Source of the DNA: Saprospiraceae bacterium
GTDB taxonomy: Bacteria; Bacteroidota; Bacteroidia; Chitinophagales; Saprospiraceae
Reading direction: 5' to 3'
Assembly (NCBI GenBank): GCA_013360405.1
Contig: JABWBR010000002.1
Location: 1 to 64,000, forward strand
Length of the DNA stretch: 64,000 nt
How positions within the stretch are numbered: position 1 is the first letter of the stretch; every line of letters begins with the position of its first letter. The notes beneath the pieces were generated by a model. That model was not told the DNA's origin. It worked only from the letters and a program-made list of their open reading frames with translations, and did not search any database. Shown here one piece after another: positions 8,691 through 17,189 of the stretch. A program made the translations under genes and the position numbers.

Positions 8691-8794
8691 TCCCGTGAAA
8701 ACAGGCTTTTTATCTACCAGAAAAAGGGGATTTTGAGGGAAAGGCTTGCAAAGGCAGGTCGGAATGTCGTACATTAGGTGAAAATTAACACCCA

Positions 8795-10801
8795 ATGAGA
8801 TGGCCGGTATCTATTTGGAAGACTGTCAGCAAGTCCTACAGTCGTACAGTCCTTTCCCTGTTCCTTTCTCTGAGCATAGCACAGGTCATCGCCCAGCGCG
8901 ACAGCCTGCTGGGCATCGCGCGTAGTACAAATGTGGACAGCGCCAAAGTGTGGGCGCTTATGGAGGCCGGCAAACTATACTTACAATCGCAACCCGACAG
9001 TGCGGTGTTTTTTATCAGCCAATCGTTGGCCATAGCAGAGAAAACCGGATTCCAGCCAGGTATCGCCAAATGCCGCATCAACCGGGCTTATGCCTACAAC
9101 AATCTGGGCAAATACAAGGCTTCTGTAAGCGACTGTCAGGCCGCTATTCCCATCTGCCGCCGGTTGGCTATGAAAAAAGAATTGGTGGCCGCCTTTAATA
9201 ACATGGGCAACGCCTGGGATTTCCTGGGCAATAGGTGGCAGGCGATAGACGCATTCTCCGACGCCCTGCAGGCAATGGAAGGCGCAAACTTACCGCCGCA
9301 CTTCCCCATCGTAGTGCGCAACAACCTGGCCCGGCAATACGAAAACCTGGGTTTGTATCAAAAAAGCTTCGATTACGGCAAGCAGTCGTACGAAGAAGCC
9401 GCCGGTATGGGAGATTCTGCCCTCGTGGCTTCGGGCCTGCATATTATGGCTTTTGCCGCCTTATCGCTGGGTCACGAGGCCGAAGCGTTGGGATATTGCC
9501 GCCGCGTAGCGCGCATTGCCCGGGAGGTTGAAGATCCTGTTTTACTGGTTTTCGCGCTCAATAATATCGCTGTAATGAGCTATTGGGAGCAACCGGCAAC
9601 AGCCGAAAAAATGATGCGCGAAGCCCTCGCAGTAGCCCAAAAGTCCGGCGACCTGTTTGGCGAGATTGCGGCTTTGCAGGGATTGGCCCGTTTTGCTATT
9701 TGGAACAAACAATTTTCGCAAGCGGGACAATACGCCACAGAGGCCCTCGAAAAAGCTCAAAAAGAGAACATGAACGACGAAGTGGCAGCCTGTTATTTAT
9801 TGCTTTCCGATATCGCCCTGGCGACAGGAAAACTAAAACCCCACTACGACCTCCGGCGCAAGTTTTTTAATATGAACGACACCCTCACCAACAACGAGTT
9901 GGTTCATGCCACACAGGAACTGGAAACCAAATACGAAACCGCCCAAAAGGAACAACAGATCGTGACGCTGCAACAGGAAAAAGAACTCCAGCAGTTGCGC
10001 CTGCGCCAGAAAAACGGCCTTATCGGTGGATTGGCTGGCGCTGCCGTGCTGATGGTCATCCTGGCCGCGCTGGCCTGGATCAACCTGCAAAACCGCCGAA
10101 AAATATTCAACCAGGAAACCCGCATTCAAGCACAAAAAATCAAGGAACTGGAGCAGGAGCGCCAACTCAGCATCGCGGATGCCGTGATGCAGGGGCAGGA
10201 AAAAGAACGCTCCCGCCTGGCCCGCGATCTGCACGACGGCCTGGGCGGTATGCTCTCCGGTATCAAACAAACTTTATTTGCCATGAAAGGAAACCAAATT
10301 CTCCCCGAAACCTCCGCCGCAGCGCTGGGCCTCGTCGTCAACGACCTCGACCGCTCGATCAACGAACTCCGCCACATCGCCCGCAATATGATGCCCGAAG
10401 CCCTCGTGCGCTTCGGACTCAAAGACGCGCTGGAAGATTATTGCGATCACCTCCAACAATCGGGCGAACTGAAAATCCATTTCCAGGCTTTCGGCATGGA
10501 TGAACGCCTGCCACAGGAAATGGAGGTAGTTCTCTTCCGCATCGCCCAGGAGTTACTCAATAACGTAGTCCGCCATGCCCAGGCCTCCAACGCCCTGGTG
10601 CAATTGCTGCGCGACAACAAACGGCTTAGCCTTACCGTAGAAGACGACGGCAAAGGCTTCGACGCCAACGACCTCGACAAAGTGCAGGGCGTGGGCTGGG
10701 TGAATATCCGCTCGCGCGTTCATTACCTGGGCGGCGAACTCGACGTGCGTTCGGCTCCAGGACAAGGCTGTTCCGTTAATATCGAAATACAAGTGCCATG
10801 A
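8795..10801 (+). CDS. TPR sensor histidine kinase, NarL/DesK-type
   Basis: A 668-residue protein. A basic/hydrophobic signal-like N-terminus (LSLFLSLSIAQVIAQ) leads a periplasmic TPR array of about 350 residues. A transmembrane helix (about 410-430) and a short coiled coil follow. The HisKA_3 dimerisation helix EKERSRLARDLHDGLGGML has phospho-acceptor His480, and the HATPase_c domain has EDDGKGF and GVGWVNIRSR. This is the architecture of Bacteroidota TPR-coupled NarL-family kinases. The last 4 bp overlap the start of the response regulator (ATGA), so the pair is translationally coupled. The N-terminal codons run through a CCTACAGTCGTACAGTCC repeat, so the annotated start should be treated with some care. 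Signal unknown. Confidence 0.9.
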   Translation: MRWPVSIWKTVSKSYSRTVLSLFLSLSIAQVIAQRDSLLGIARSTNVDSAKVWALMEAGKLYLQSQPDSAVFFISQSLAIAEKTGFQPGIAKCRINRAYAYNNLGKYKASVSDCQAAIPICRRLAMKKELVAAFNNMGNAWDFLGNRWQAIDAFSDALQAMEGANLPPHFPIVVRNNLARQYENLGLYQKSFDYGKQSYEEAAGMGDSALVASGLHIMAFAALSLGHEAEALGYCRRVARIAREVEDPVLLVFALNNIAVMSYWEQPATAEKMMREALAVAQKSGDLFGEIAALQGLARFAIWNKQFSQAGQYATEALEKAQKENMNDEVAACYLLLSDIALATGKLKPHYDLRRKFFNMNDTLTNNELVHATQELETKYETAQKEQQIVTLQQEKELQQLRLRQKNGLIGGLAGAAVLMVILAALAWINLQNRRKIFNQETRIQAQKIKELEQERQLSIADAVMQGQEKERSRLARDLHDGLGGMLSGIKQTLFAMKGNQILPETSAAALGLVVNDLDRSINELRHIARNMMPEALVRFGLKDALEDYCDHLQQSGELKIHFQAFGMDERLPQEMEVVLFRIAQELLNNVVRHAQASNALVQLLRDNKRLSLTVEDDGKGFDANDLDKVQGVGWVNIRSRVHYLGGELDVRSAPGQGCSVNIEIQVP

Positions 10802-11424
10802 CCCGCGTTTTTATCATCGACGACCACCCGATGGTGGTAGAAGGCATCAAAGCCCTGTTGGCAAATTCAGAAACCGCCGTGGTATGCGGCTCGGCACACG
10901 ACGGATATAGCGCGCTGGCCCAACTTAAATCCCTGCCAGCCGATGTCGCCTTAGTCGATATCAACCTGCCGGATATGAACGGTATCGACCTGTGTGGTTT
11001 GCTGAAAAAAGATTATCCCGACCTGAAAATACTGGGATTGAGTACCTTTAAAGAACGCAGCTACATCACCCGCATGATCGAAGCTGGCGCTTCGGGTTAT
11101 TTGCTCAAAAATGCCACTAAAGAAGAATTAGAAGACGCTATTGCCACTTCCCGGCAAGGCAGGATGTATATGAGCATGGAAGTAGCCGCCGTGCTCACCA
11201 AGCCGGCGCCCGAGCGACCGGCTTTGCCCTTGCTCACTGCGCGCGAAAAAGAAGTGCTGCAACTCATCGCCGACGGACTGACCAACCAGGAAATTGCCGA
11301 TAAACTGTTTATCAGTATTCTCACTGTGGATAGTCACCGCAAAAATTTATTGGCCAAATTTAATGTAAAAAATACGGCGGCAATGGTGAGGTTTGCGCTG
11401 GAGTATAAGTTGATTGAGTTGTAA
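10798..11424 (+). CDS. LuxR/NarL family response regulator
   Basis: A 208-residue protein: receiver domain (residues 1-120) with the acidic pair Asp8/Asp9 and phospho-acceptor Asp54 in ALVDINLPDMNG, and a C-terminal LuxR-type HTH (about 143-205) with LTAREKEVLQLIADGLTNQEI and SILTVDSHRKNLLAKF. It overlaps the kinase gene by 4 bp, so it is the cognate regulator. Target genes are not evident. The gene ends 23 bp from the convergent Fic gene. Confidence 0.93.
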   Translation: MTRVFIIDDHPMVVEGIKALLANSETAVVCGSAHDGYSALAQLKSLPADVALVDINLPDMNGIDLCGLLKKDYPDLKILGLSTFKERSYITRMIEAGASGYLLKNATKEELEDAIATSRQGRMYMSMEVAAVLTKPAPERPALPLLTAREKEVLQLIADGLTNQEIADKLFISILTVDSHRKNLLAKFNVKNTAAMVRFALEYKLIEL

Positions 11425-11447
11425 TTATTTTGGTCGATTAATTATTG

Positions 11448-12224
11448 CTATTGTATACTCGATATCGTCATCAGCGCAAAATCTAACGCTTTTTCGTAAT
11501 CCAGTTCCTCGTAGGTCAATCCAATTTTTCTGATATTATTATAGTAATCGACTCTATTTACATAATAATTTTTTTCGAGCTCCACTGACACGGCTTTCTC
11601 TCCCAATTTTTCCAATAAAAACCATTTTTCCAACAACCTGGCAGTCCTTCCATTCCCATCTTGAAAAGGGTGTATTTTTACAAATACCAAATGAATCATA
11701 GCAGCATAATAGAATACTTCATTTACAGTCAAGTCATTAGACAACAACAAATCGATATCATTAAAAAACCGAAGCCACTCCTTATTTACCAAATAGGGTT
11801 CGGCGGCCACATATTCAATACGGTCCGCTTCATTGATAACAAACATCGGATTAGTACGCAGTTTACCTCTTTCGCTTGCCGGTAATAAATTTTTGCTCAA
11901 AATATCGTGTGCATGCAATACATTTTTTTCTGTTAGTTTATTTGTTAAAATAAAAAGATAAGCCTCGTACAGGTCGTCGGCTCTTTTTGTATAATCAGGC
12001 TGGTATTTTATATTTAAAAATTTATACTTAAAATAACTATCGTAATCGATATTTTCCCCTTCAATTTTTGAAGAATACACAGACGAAATGCTATTGTAAA
12101 ATTGAAAATAGTCGACAGGAAGCTCCTCTTTTGACTTAATAGTAAGCGCTTCTAAGGGGTTGAAATCTATTTTTTGGTTAAAAACAGAAAATAAGCCCGA
12201 GGGTATGACTTCAAGTATCATCAT
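11448..12224 (-). CDS. Fic domain protein with N-terminal inhibitory motif
   Basis: A 258-residue protein. The Fic core motif HPFQDGNGRTAR is intact at residues 185-196, with the catalytic His185, anion-hole GNGR and the second Arg. An inhibitory-helix motif of the class II type, (S/T)xxxE(G/N), is present as SSKIEG at residues 51-56, before the Fic core. Fic enzymes usually transfer AMP from ATP to protein hydroxyls; the inhibitory Glu keeps them off. It is the last gene of a leftward set: it starts 1 bp after the PIN toxin stop. Like its neighbours it is AT-rich. Target unknown. Confidence 0.88.
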   Translation of the reverse strand: MMILEVIPSGLFSVFNQKIDFNPLEALTIKSKEELPVDYFQFYNSISSVYSSKIEGENIDYDSYFKYKFLNIKYQPDYTKRADDLYEAYLFILTNKLTEKNVLHAHDILSKNLLPASERGKLRTNPMFVINEADRIEYVAAEPYLVNKEWLRFFNDIDLLLSNDLTVNEVFYYAAMIHLVFVKIHPFQDGNGRTARLLEKWFLLEKLGEKAVSVELEKNYYVNRVDYYNNIRKIGLTYEELDYEKALDFALMTISSIQ

Positions 12225-12225
12225 A

Positions 12226-12630
12226 CTATGAGGAATGTGCTAATTCTACACCAATTTTTATCGTTGCCTCTTGCAATTTTTTGTCTAAAGTCAGCAAAGC
12301 TGCATTTTCAATCTTAGCAAGGCTTAGATAGCATGAGTCGTATACCGAAATTTGATATTCTACTGCTAAAGGCATTGCAAATGGTTTTAGTTGTTGAAAA
12401 AAATACCATTTGTCAACAATAGCTTCAATATCTTGAAGAATTGGAAAGATATCATTATTCGGAATAATCCCATGGCGATGGAGTTTCCAAAGCACATTCC
12501 CTGATTCTATTTGGAGTAGTTCAGGAGCGATTACTTCCTCAGCTTGATTTAATAATTCCCGAAAAGCCGGCATATTCGGCCTTCCGAGAACAATCTCAAT
12601 TGCTGCGTTGGTATCTATTACTAATCTCAT
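12226..12630 (-). CDS. PIN domain ribonuclease toxin (FitB/VapC-like)
   Basis: From the ATG at 12630 the protein is 134 residues and begins MRLVIDTNAAIEIVLGRPN, the classic PIN first strand with acidic Asp. Later acidic positions include LQIESGNVLW and the C-terminal YDSCYLSLAKIENAALLTLDKKL. A longer start at 12657 would overlap the antitoxin end and add MIGIVNQLH; the short start is preferred because it opens on the conserved strand. PIN toxins cleave RNA, often tRNA or mRNA. It lies directly downstream of a ribbon-helix-helix antitoxin gene. Confidence 0.85.
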   Translation of the reverse strand: MRLVIDTNAAIEIVLGRPNMPAFRELLNQAEEVIAPELLQIESGNVLWKLHRHGIIPNNDIFPILQDIEAIVDKWYFFQQLKPFAMPLAVEYQISVYDSCYLSLAKIENAALLTLDKKLQEATIKIGVELAHSS

Positions 12631-12640
12631 ATGAAGCTGG

Positions 12641-12874
12641 TTAACGATCCCGATCACTTCTTACCAATTCAACCGGATCCATACCCGGCGCATATATGCG
12701 ACCGGCAAGCCTTTCAAGTGCCTCAGCCCTTCTTTGACGAGATTCCTCCAAAGCTAGCGCTTCTTCAAGCATAATAATGGTTTGCTGAGATAAACTTCGT
12801 CTCTCCGTTTTCGCTACCGCTACAAGCTTATCGTATAGCTTTTGTGGTAGGTTTCTAACTTGCAGTGTTGGCAT
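12641..12874 (-). CDS. FitA-like/Arc-type ribbon-helix-helix antitoxin
   Basis: A 77-residue protein: MPTLQVRNLPQKLYDKLVAVAKTERRSLSQQTIIML is a ribbon-helix-helix DNA-binding domain of the FitA-like type (xLQVRNLP...). The rest is an acidic/basic tail that would wrap the PIN toxin. It is the first gene of the leftward toxin set. Such antitoxins repress their own promoter, and nested palindromes are found just upstream of its start codon. Confidence 0.85.
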   Translation of the reverse strand: MPTLQVRNLPQKLYDKLVAVAKTERRSLSQQTIIMLEEALALEESRQRRAEALERLAGRIYAPGMDPVELVRSDRDR

Positions 12875-12879
12875 AATTC

Positions 12880-12897
12880 ATGCATTTTGCATGCAAA
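12880..12897 (-). promoter_or_regulatory. Nested palindromes, candidate antitoxin operator
   Basis: TTTGCATGCAAA (12886-12897) is a perfect 12-bp palindrome. It overlaps a second inverted repeat ATGCA-TTT-TGCAT (12880-12892). Both lie within 25 bp upstream of the antitoxin ATG, the expected place for autoregulation by a ribbon-helix-helix dimer. Confidence 0.55.
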
Positions 12898-13030
12898 TTA
12901 CAAATAATTTTTTATTGCCGCAATTTTTTTCCTCCCCCATGTAATTTTCCACCCCCTCCGGTCATATACCCCAGTAAACCCGCTAAGGGTATTCCTAACA
13001 AACATTTTTTACCAAAAAACCTTTTTTACT

Positions 13031-14356
13031 ATGAGAAAAGTAACACTTCTTCTTGTATGCGCCTTGATGAGCTTTGCCAACGCACTGCTGGCGCAATTCC
13101 CCAACATGGATATTAACGGCAACACGCTGTATTTCGACCCCCTTACCCGCCAGATCGGCATCGGGGTAAACCTCGTATCCGACCCCGACGCCATGCTCAA
13201 AGTAGGCCGCGGCAAAGTACAAATCGAACGCACTACCAGCAACCACTTCCTCGAACTGATCGACGGCGCCGCTTCTACCACCTCTTTCCGACTCTTCAGC
13301 GACCACAGTGCCACCGATTTTGACCTCAGCCCCCAACCCGGAGCAAGTACGGCTGCTGCCAACCTCAATTTCTTCCGCTTTACGACCACGACCGGCGGCG
13401 GCAGTGTGAATTTCTTCCGCCCCGACGGCAGCGGACTACTCGACGCCCGCATCGGCCTCAACGGCCAGTCGAGTTATTTCCAAACGCTGGGTGGCAAATT
13501 CGGCATCGGCACAAGCACGCCGGCCGTCTCGGTACACGCAGTAGGCAACCGCCTGCGCCTTTCTACGCCTGGCGATGACAACCGCTTTATCGAGATGCGT
13601 ACCGACGGCAACGAACTCGACCTCAACGCCAACGGCGGCGACCTCTACCTCCACGCCAATACCGGCAATGTGCAAGTCGCCAGCTTCGGCGGCCACGTGA
13701 TCCTGGGTCAGGTAGCTACGCCGACCGACAAACTGGAAGTACAAGGCTCCGCAAAAGTATACGGCTACGACGCCGTAGTGCATAGCCGCAACACCCTGGA
13801 CCAGGATTTCGACCTCATCGGCACCTATCAGGGTTGGGATCCCAATGCAGTATACATCAGCGGTTACAACGCCAGAAACACCCCCGGCTTGAAAAACACG
13901 CGCAACGTGTACGTAGGCGGCGCCGGCTCCGAAACGCTGGTCGTTGACCTGATGAACGAAAAAGTAGGCGTAGGCGTACTGGCCTCCGAAATCCCCGCAG
14001 CTTATAAACTGGCCGTTGACGGCGGCATCATCTGCGAAGAATTGCGCGTGCGCAACTCAGCTGCCTGGCCCGACTACGTCTTCACCGACGCTCACAACTT
14101 GATGAGCCTGAAAGAAGTGGAGCAATTCATAGCCGAAAAAGGCCACCTGCCCGGCATGCCCAGCGCCGCCGAAGTAGAAGCCGAAGGCGGTTTCCAGGTA
14201 GGCGATATGCAGCGCCGACTGGTAGAAAAAGTTGAAGAACTCACCCTCCATACTATCGACGTCAATAAGCGCAACGAAGAACTGCAAGCCCAGTTGCAAC
14301 AAGCCATACAACTCATCAACCAGTTGCAGCAGCGCGTCGAAGGTCTCGAAAAATAA
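13031..14356 (+). CDS. Secreted tail-fibre-like surface protein with C-terminal coiled coil
   Basis: A 441-residue protein with signal peptide (MRKVTLLLVCALMSFANALLAQ). The body is made of short beta-rich segments with repeated GIGT/GVG-type turns (QIGIGVNLV, KFGIGTSTPAVSVH, KVGVGVLASEIPAAYKLAVDGG), as in phage-tail-fibre-like trimeric surface proteins. The C-terminal 110 residues are a recurrent Bacteroidota ending: PDYVFTDAHNLMSLKEVE, then KGHLPGMPSAAEVE, LVEKVEELTLHTID and a Gln/Leu-rich coiled coil to the end. There is no recognisable T9SS sorting domain. A secreted T9SS protease follows 73 bp downstream, after a hairpin. Probably extracellular; role unknown. Confidence 0.75.
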   Translation: MRKVTLLLVCALMSFANALLAQFPNMDINGNTLYFDPLTRQIGIGVNLVSDPDAMLKVGRGKVQIERTTSNHFLELIDGAASTTSFRLFSDHSATDFDLSPQPGASTAAANLNFFRFTTTTGGGSVNFFRPDGSGLLDARIGLNGQSSYFQTLGGKFGIGTSTPAVSVHAVGNRLRLSTPGDDNRFIEMRTDGNELDLNANGGDLYLHANTGNVQVASFGGHVILGQVATPTDKLEVQGSAKVYGYDAVVHSRNTLDQDFDLIGTYQGWDPNAVYISGYNARNTPGLKNTRNVYVGGAGSETLVVDLMNEKVGVGVLASEIPAAYKLAVDGGIICEELRVRNSAAWPDYVFTDAHNLMSLKEVEQFIAEKGHLPGMPSAAEVEAEGGFQVGDMQRRLVEKVEELTLHTIDVNKRNEELQAQLQQAIQLINQLQQRVEGLEK

Positions 14357-14378
14357 GCCGCGTTAATGTATTGTATAA

Positions 14379-14409
14379 GGTTGCCGGGCAACCGGCAGCC
14401 CTATTTTTT
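14379..14409 (+). terminator. Hairpin and T-tract between surface genes
   Basis: GGTTGCC (14379-14385) can pair with GGCAGCC (14394-14400, one G-T pair), followed by CTATTTTTTC. An alternative GGTTGCC-G-GGCAACC fold shares the left arm. Plausible intrinsic terminator or attenuator before the protease gene. Confidence 0.45.
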
Positions 14410-14429
14410 CAACTCCTAAAAAGGCTATT

Positions 14430-16373
14430 ATGAAACGTTTATTATACGCCTTGCTCCTGGTAGCTATGGGCTGGTGCGCCGCCGAAGCGCAAATCAACAT
14501 CGGCGGTACCCCCTACAGCTTCGACAAGGCTTTTTCAACCCAACGCATACCGGTGGAGGTCATGCCGCCACTGAACATGACCGCCATCGAGCGTGAAGAC
14601 CAGACTGACGACGAAGCCGGCCGCCCGCCGCGATTCGGCTACCCGCTCGACGCAGGTTTTTCCCTCGACAACTCGGGCGCCTGGGAAACCTTGCCCAACG
14701 GCGACCGCCTGTGGCGCCTCAGCATCCACTGCCCGGGCGCCCGCTCGATCAACCTGCTTTACGACGCCTTCTGGCTGCCCGCCGGCGCCACATTGTATAT
14801 CTACAATGCCGACCGCACACACGTCATCGGCGGCTTTACCTCGCGCAATAACAACTCGCAGCGTGGCAAGAGTATCGGCTACGCCACGGGCCTGGTTTAC
14901 GGCGAAATGATTACGCTGGAATACTACGAACCGCAAGACGCGGAATATCCCGGTGAAATATCTATTGCGAAAGTTGTGCACGGTTACCGGCATATCAAAC
15001 TACCGGGCGAAGAAAAAGAATTCGGCACTTCTGAAAGTTGCCATGTAAACATCAATTGCTCGGAAGGTGATAACTGGCAGTTGGAAAAAACAAGCGTGGC
15101 TATGATTTTGGTAGGAGGCACACGGTGGTGCACAGGCTCTTTGCTCAACAACACTACCGTCGATTATACGCCGTATTTCCTGACTGCCGACCATTGCCTG
15201 ACCGCTACCCAAGATGCGGTTACCAACCCAAACGCCGCTAACTGGACGTTTTATTGGAACTACGAAAGTCCGGACTGTGTCAATCCGCTTGATGAACCCA
15301 GTTTTCAGTCTACCACCGGCGCCATCCTCGTAGCTAACAATGGAGGCTCCGACTTCGCTTTGTTCCGACTCACCGAAGATCCCTGGATCGACGCCGGCTT
15401 AGGTCTGCTCTACAACGGCTGGGACACCGGCAATCCGCCCAGTGGCGGCGGCGTAGGCATCCACCACCCCGACGGTGACGTCAAAAAGATTTCTATTGAT
15501 AATGACCAAATTTCCAGCTTTGGAAGCAGTATTAGTTGGACTGATGGCTCTACCTCCGCAGCCAATAGCCACTGGGCGGTATATTACGACGTGGGCGGTA
15601 CGCAAGGGGGTTCGTCGGGTTCCCCGCTCTATGACCCCAACCACCGCGTCATAGGTCAACTACATGGCGGCAGCGGTATATGCGTCAATCCGGAAAAATA
15701 TTACGGCCGTTTCTCGGTTTCCTGGATCGGCGACAATGCCCAGCGCCGCCTCAACGACTGGCTGGCGCCCAAGTGCATCCCCGATATCGTAGTCAATCAC
15801 GACGTTACCATCGGCGCCCCCACGTATTACGCCGACAACACGGTCACCTCCAACCGCCTCATCACCGGCGGTGTGACCTACGTGGTGTACAACGGCGGCG
15901 ACGAGGTGATTCTTACCGATGGCTTTACAGTGAACGGCGGCGCCAACTTCATCGCCCGCAATTTCGATTGCGGTGGCGGCAGCGCCCTGAGCGATGTGGA
16001 ATCGCGCAGCAGCGAAGGTGAAGCCCTCGATGCCGTACATCCCAAAGAAACCTGGCAGCGCCCCGAGCAGACGCCGGAGAAGGTGTCGAAGCCGGCACAG
16101 TCTATCGCCCAGCCACAACCGGGCCGACTGAGCGCCGCGCCCAACCCCTTCAGCGCCACGACGACCATCCGCTACCACCTGTCTAACGACGCACAAGTGA
16201 CGCTACGCGTATTCGACCTCACCGGCCAGGCCTTGTATACGCTTACCGATGATTATCAATACGCCGGCGACTATGAAGCCACGCTGCCGTCCGGCAGTCT
16301 GGCGAAGGGTACGTATTTGTGTACGTTGACGACGGATGAGGGGACAGAGGCGTTGCGGCTTGTGGTGCAATAA
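14430..16373 (+). CDS. T9SS-secreted trypsin-like serine protease
   Basis: A 647-residue protein: signal peptide (1-20), a prodomain-like region to about 200, and an S1-fold catalytic domain with His255 in LTADHC, Asp308 in GGSDFALFRL and Ser396 in GTQGGSSGSPLYD. The cysteine-rich layout with CVNP and GICVNPEKYYG resembles lysyl endopeptidase-type proteases. Residues about 440-510 are a beta-rich region, then a Pro/Gln-rich linker. The C-terminal 80 residues form a type A T9SS sorting domain (SAAPNPFSATTTIRYHL ... GTYLCTLTTDEGTEALRLVVQ). It would be exported by Sec, then across the outer membrane by T9SS. A strong terminator follows. Confidence 0.9.
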   Translation: MKRLLYALLLVAMGWCAAEAQINIGGTPYSFDKAFSTQRIPVEVMPPLNMTAIEREDQTDDEAGRPPRFGYPLDAGFSLDNSGAWETLPNGDRLWRLSIHCPGARSINLLYDAFWLPAGATLYIYNADRTHVIGGFTSRNNNSQRGKSIGYATGLVYGEMITLEYYEPQDAEYPGEISIAKVVHGYRHIKLPGEEKEFGTSESCHVNINCSEGDNWQLEKTSVAMILVGGTRWCTGSLLNNTTVDYTPYFLTADHCLTATQDAVTNPNAANWTFYWNYESPDCVNPLDEPSFQSTTGAILVANNGGSDFALFRLTEDPWIDAGLGLLYNGWDTGNPPSGGGVGIHHPDGDVKKISIDNDQISSFGSSISWTDGSTSAANSHWAVYYDVGGTQGGSSGSPLYDPNHRVIGQLHGGSGICVNPEKYYGRFSVSWIGDNAQRRLNDWLAPKCIPDIVVNHDVTIGAPTYYADNTVTSNRLITGGVTYVVYNGGDEVILTDGFTVNGGANFIARNFDCGGGSALSDVESRSSEGEALDAVHPKETWQRPEQTPEKVSKPAQSIAQPQPGRLSAAPNPFSATTTIRYHLSNDAQVTLRVFDLTGQALYTLTDDYQYAGDYEATLPSGSLAKGTYLCTLTTDEGTEALRLVVQ

Positions 16374-16414
16374 TATTTGCCTTGATATTTTACCGCAGAG
16401 TTAGACGGAGTAAA

Positions 16415-16461
16415 ACGGAGTTACACTGAGTAGGATTTGCTTGGTGTGACTCCGTTTTTTT
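16415..16461 (+). terminator. Intrinsic terminator built from ACGGAGT/ACACTGAG words
   Basis: ACGGAGTTACAC (16415-16426) pairs with GTGTGACTCCGT (16444-16455) over 12 positions with one G-T pair, followed by a run of T. It is preceded by further CGCAGAGTTAGACGGAGT words, so the terminator appears to have grown out of a word repeat also seen near 22890 and 25270. Confidence 0.8.
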
Positions 16462-16558
16462 GATTAGCTCACTATGCTCATACATTATTGTCTGAACATG
16501 ATTTCATGATTAATAGATGTACAAGATCACAGCATTGGTTTTGAATACCGGCATCATA

Positions 16559-17018
16559 TTATTCTTTTCCCTTTTTAATTCGTTCTTCCAAGGCTATTAA
16601 TGCATCCAAATCCAGCGAATTTGTATCCTTCTCTCCCTCCCAATCCTGGGCATCGGCGTCCTGGGCTTCGAGGGTTTTCCTTTTTTGATCAAATAGGGCG
16701 TATCCTGAATTGGGTGCCGCGTTTGCTCCGCACCCGAAAACCAATGGCCAGAATCATGTCCAGGGTATAGAAGGCGACTTCATAAAGTTTGCCATCAGTG
16801 GCAGTTGTAAAGTAATTCTTTACAACTGAATTTGCATCTAACTCTTTTTCTTCCAGTATATTAGCTATATGCTGGCCTATGTTTTGTTTCGAGGTGTCAA
16901 AAAGTAAAGCAAGCTGATTTTGGTTCATCCACACCATGCCGTCTTTGGCATAAAGCGTTACATTGGCCTTGCCGTCTGCAGTATTGTAGATAATTATTTT
17001 GCCTTGTTCTTCTGTCAT
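16559..17018 (-). pseudogene. Broken RhuM family gene
   Basis: The 5' part (17018 down to about 16720) encodes the conserved RhuM N-terminus: VTLYAKDGMVWMNQNQLA, DTSKQNIGQHI, then ANSVVKNYFTTATDGKLYEV and YTLDMILAIGFRVRSKRGTQ. It breaks after the TQFRI motif. The remaining 3' part (about 16700-16559, other frame) encodes only a C-terminal tail with TLEAQDADAQDW and LDALIALEERIKKGKE. RhuM proteins are normally about 330 residues; the middle is missing and the frame shifts, so the gene has suffered an internal deletion. RhuM is a virulence/defence-island-associated DNA-binding-type protein of uncertain function. Confidence 0.75.
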
Positions 17019-17189
17019 TCCAGCACTGTTTTTTCCTGTTTCCGCGTTTTTTGTTTCAAAGCAAGCTAAGGATTTTTTGTTTCATTAAAAAGAACTTATT
17101 TGGGGCTTTTTGGGGCATTACACACCTTACAAATCCTATTCAAAACACTTACGACTATCCGCACAACTTGTCCCGAACTCGCTTCGAGA

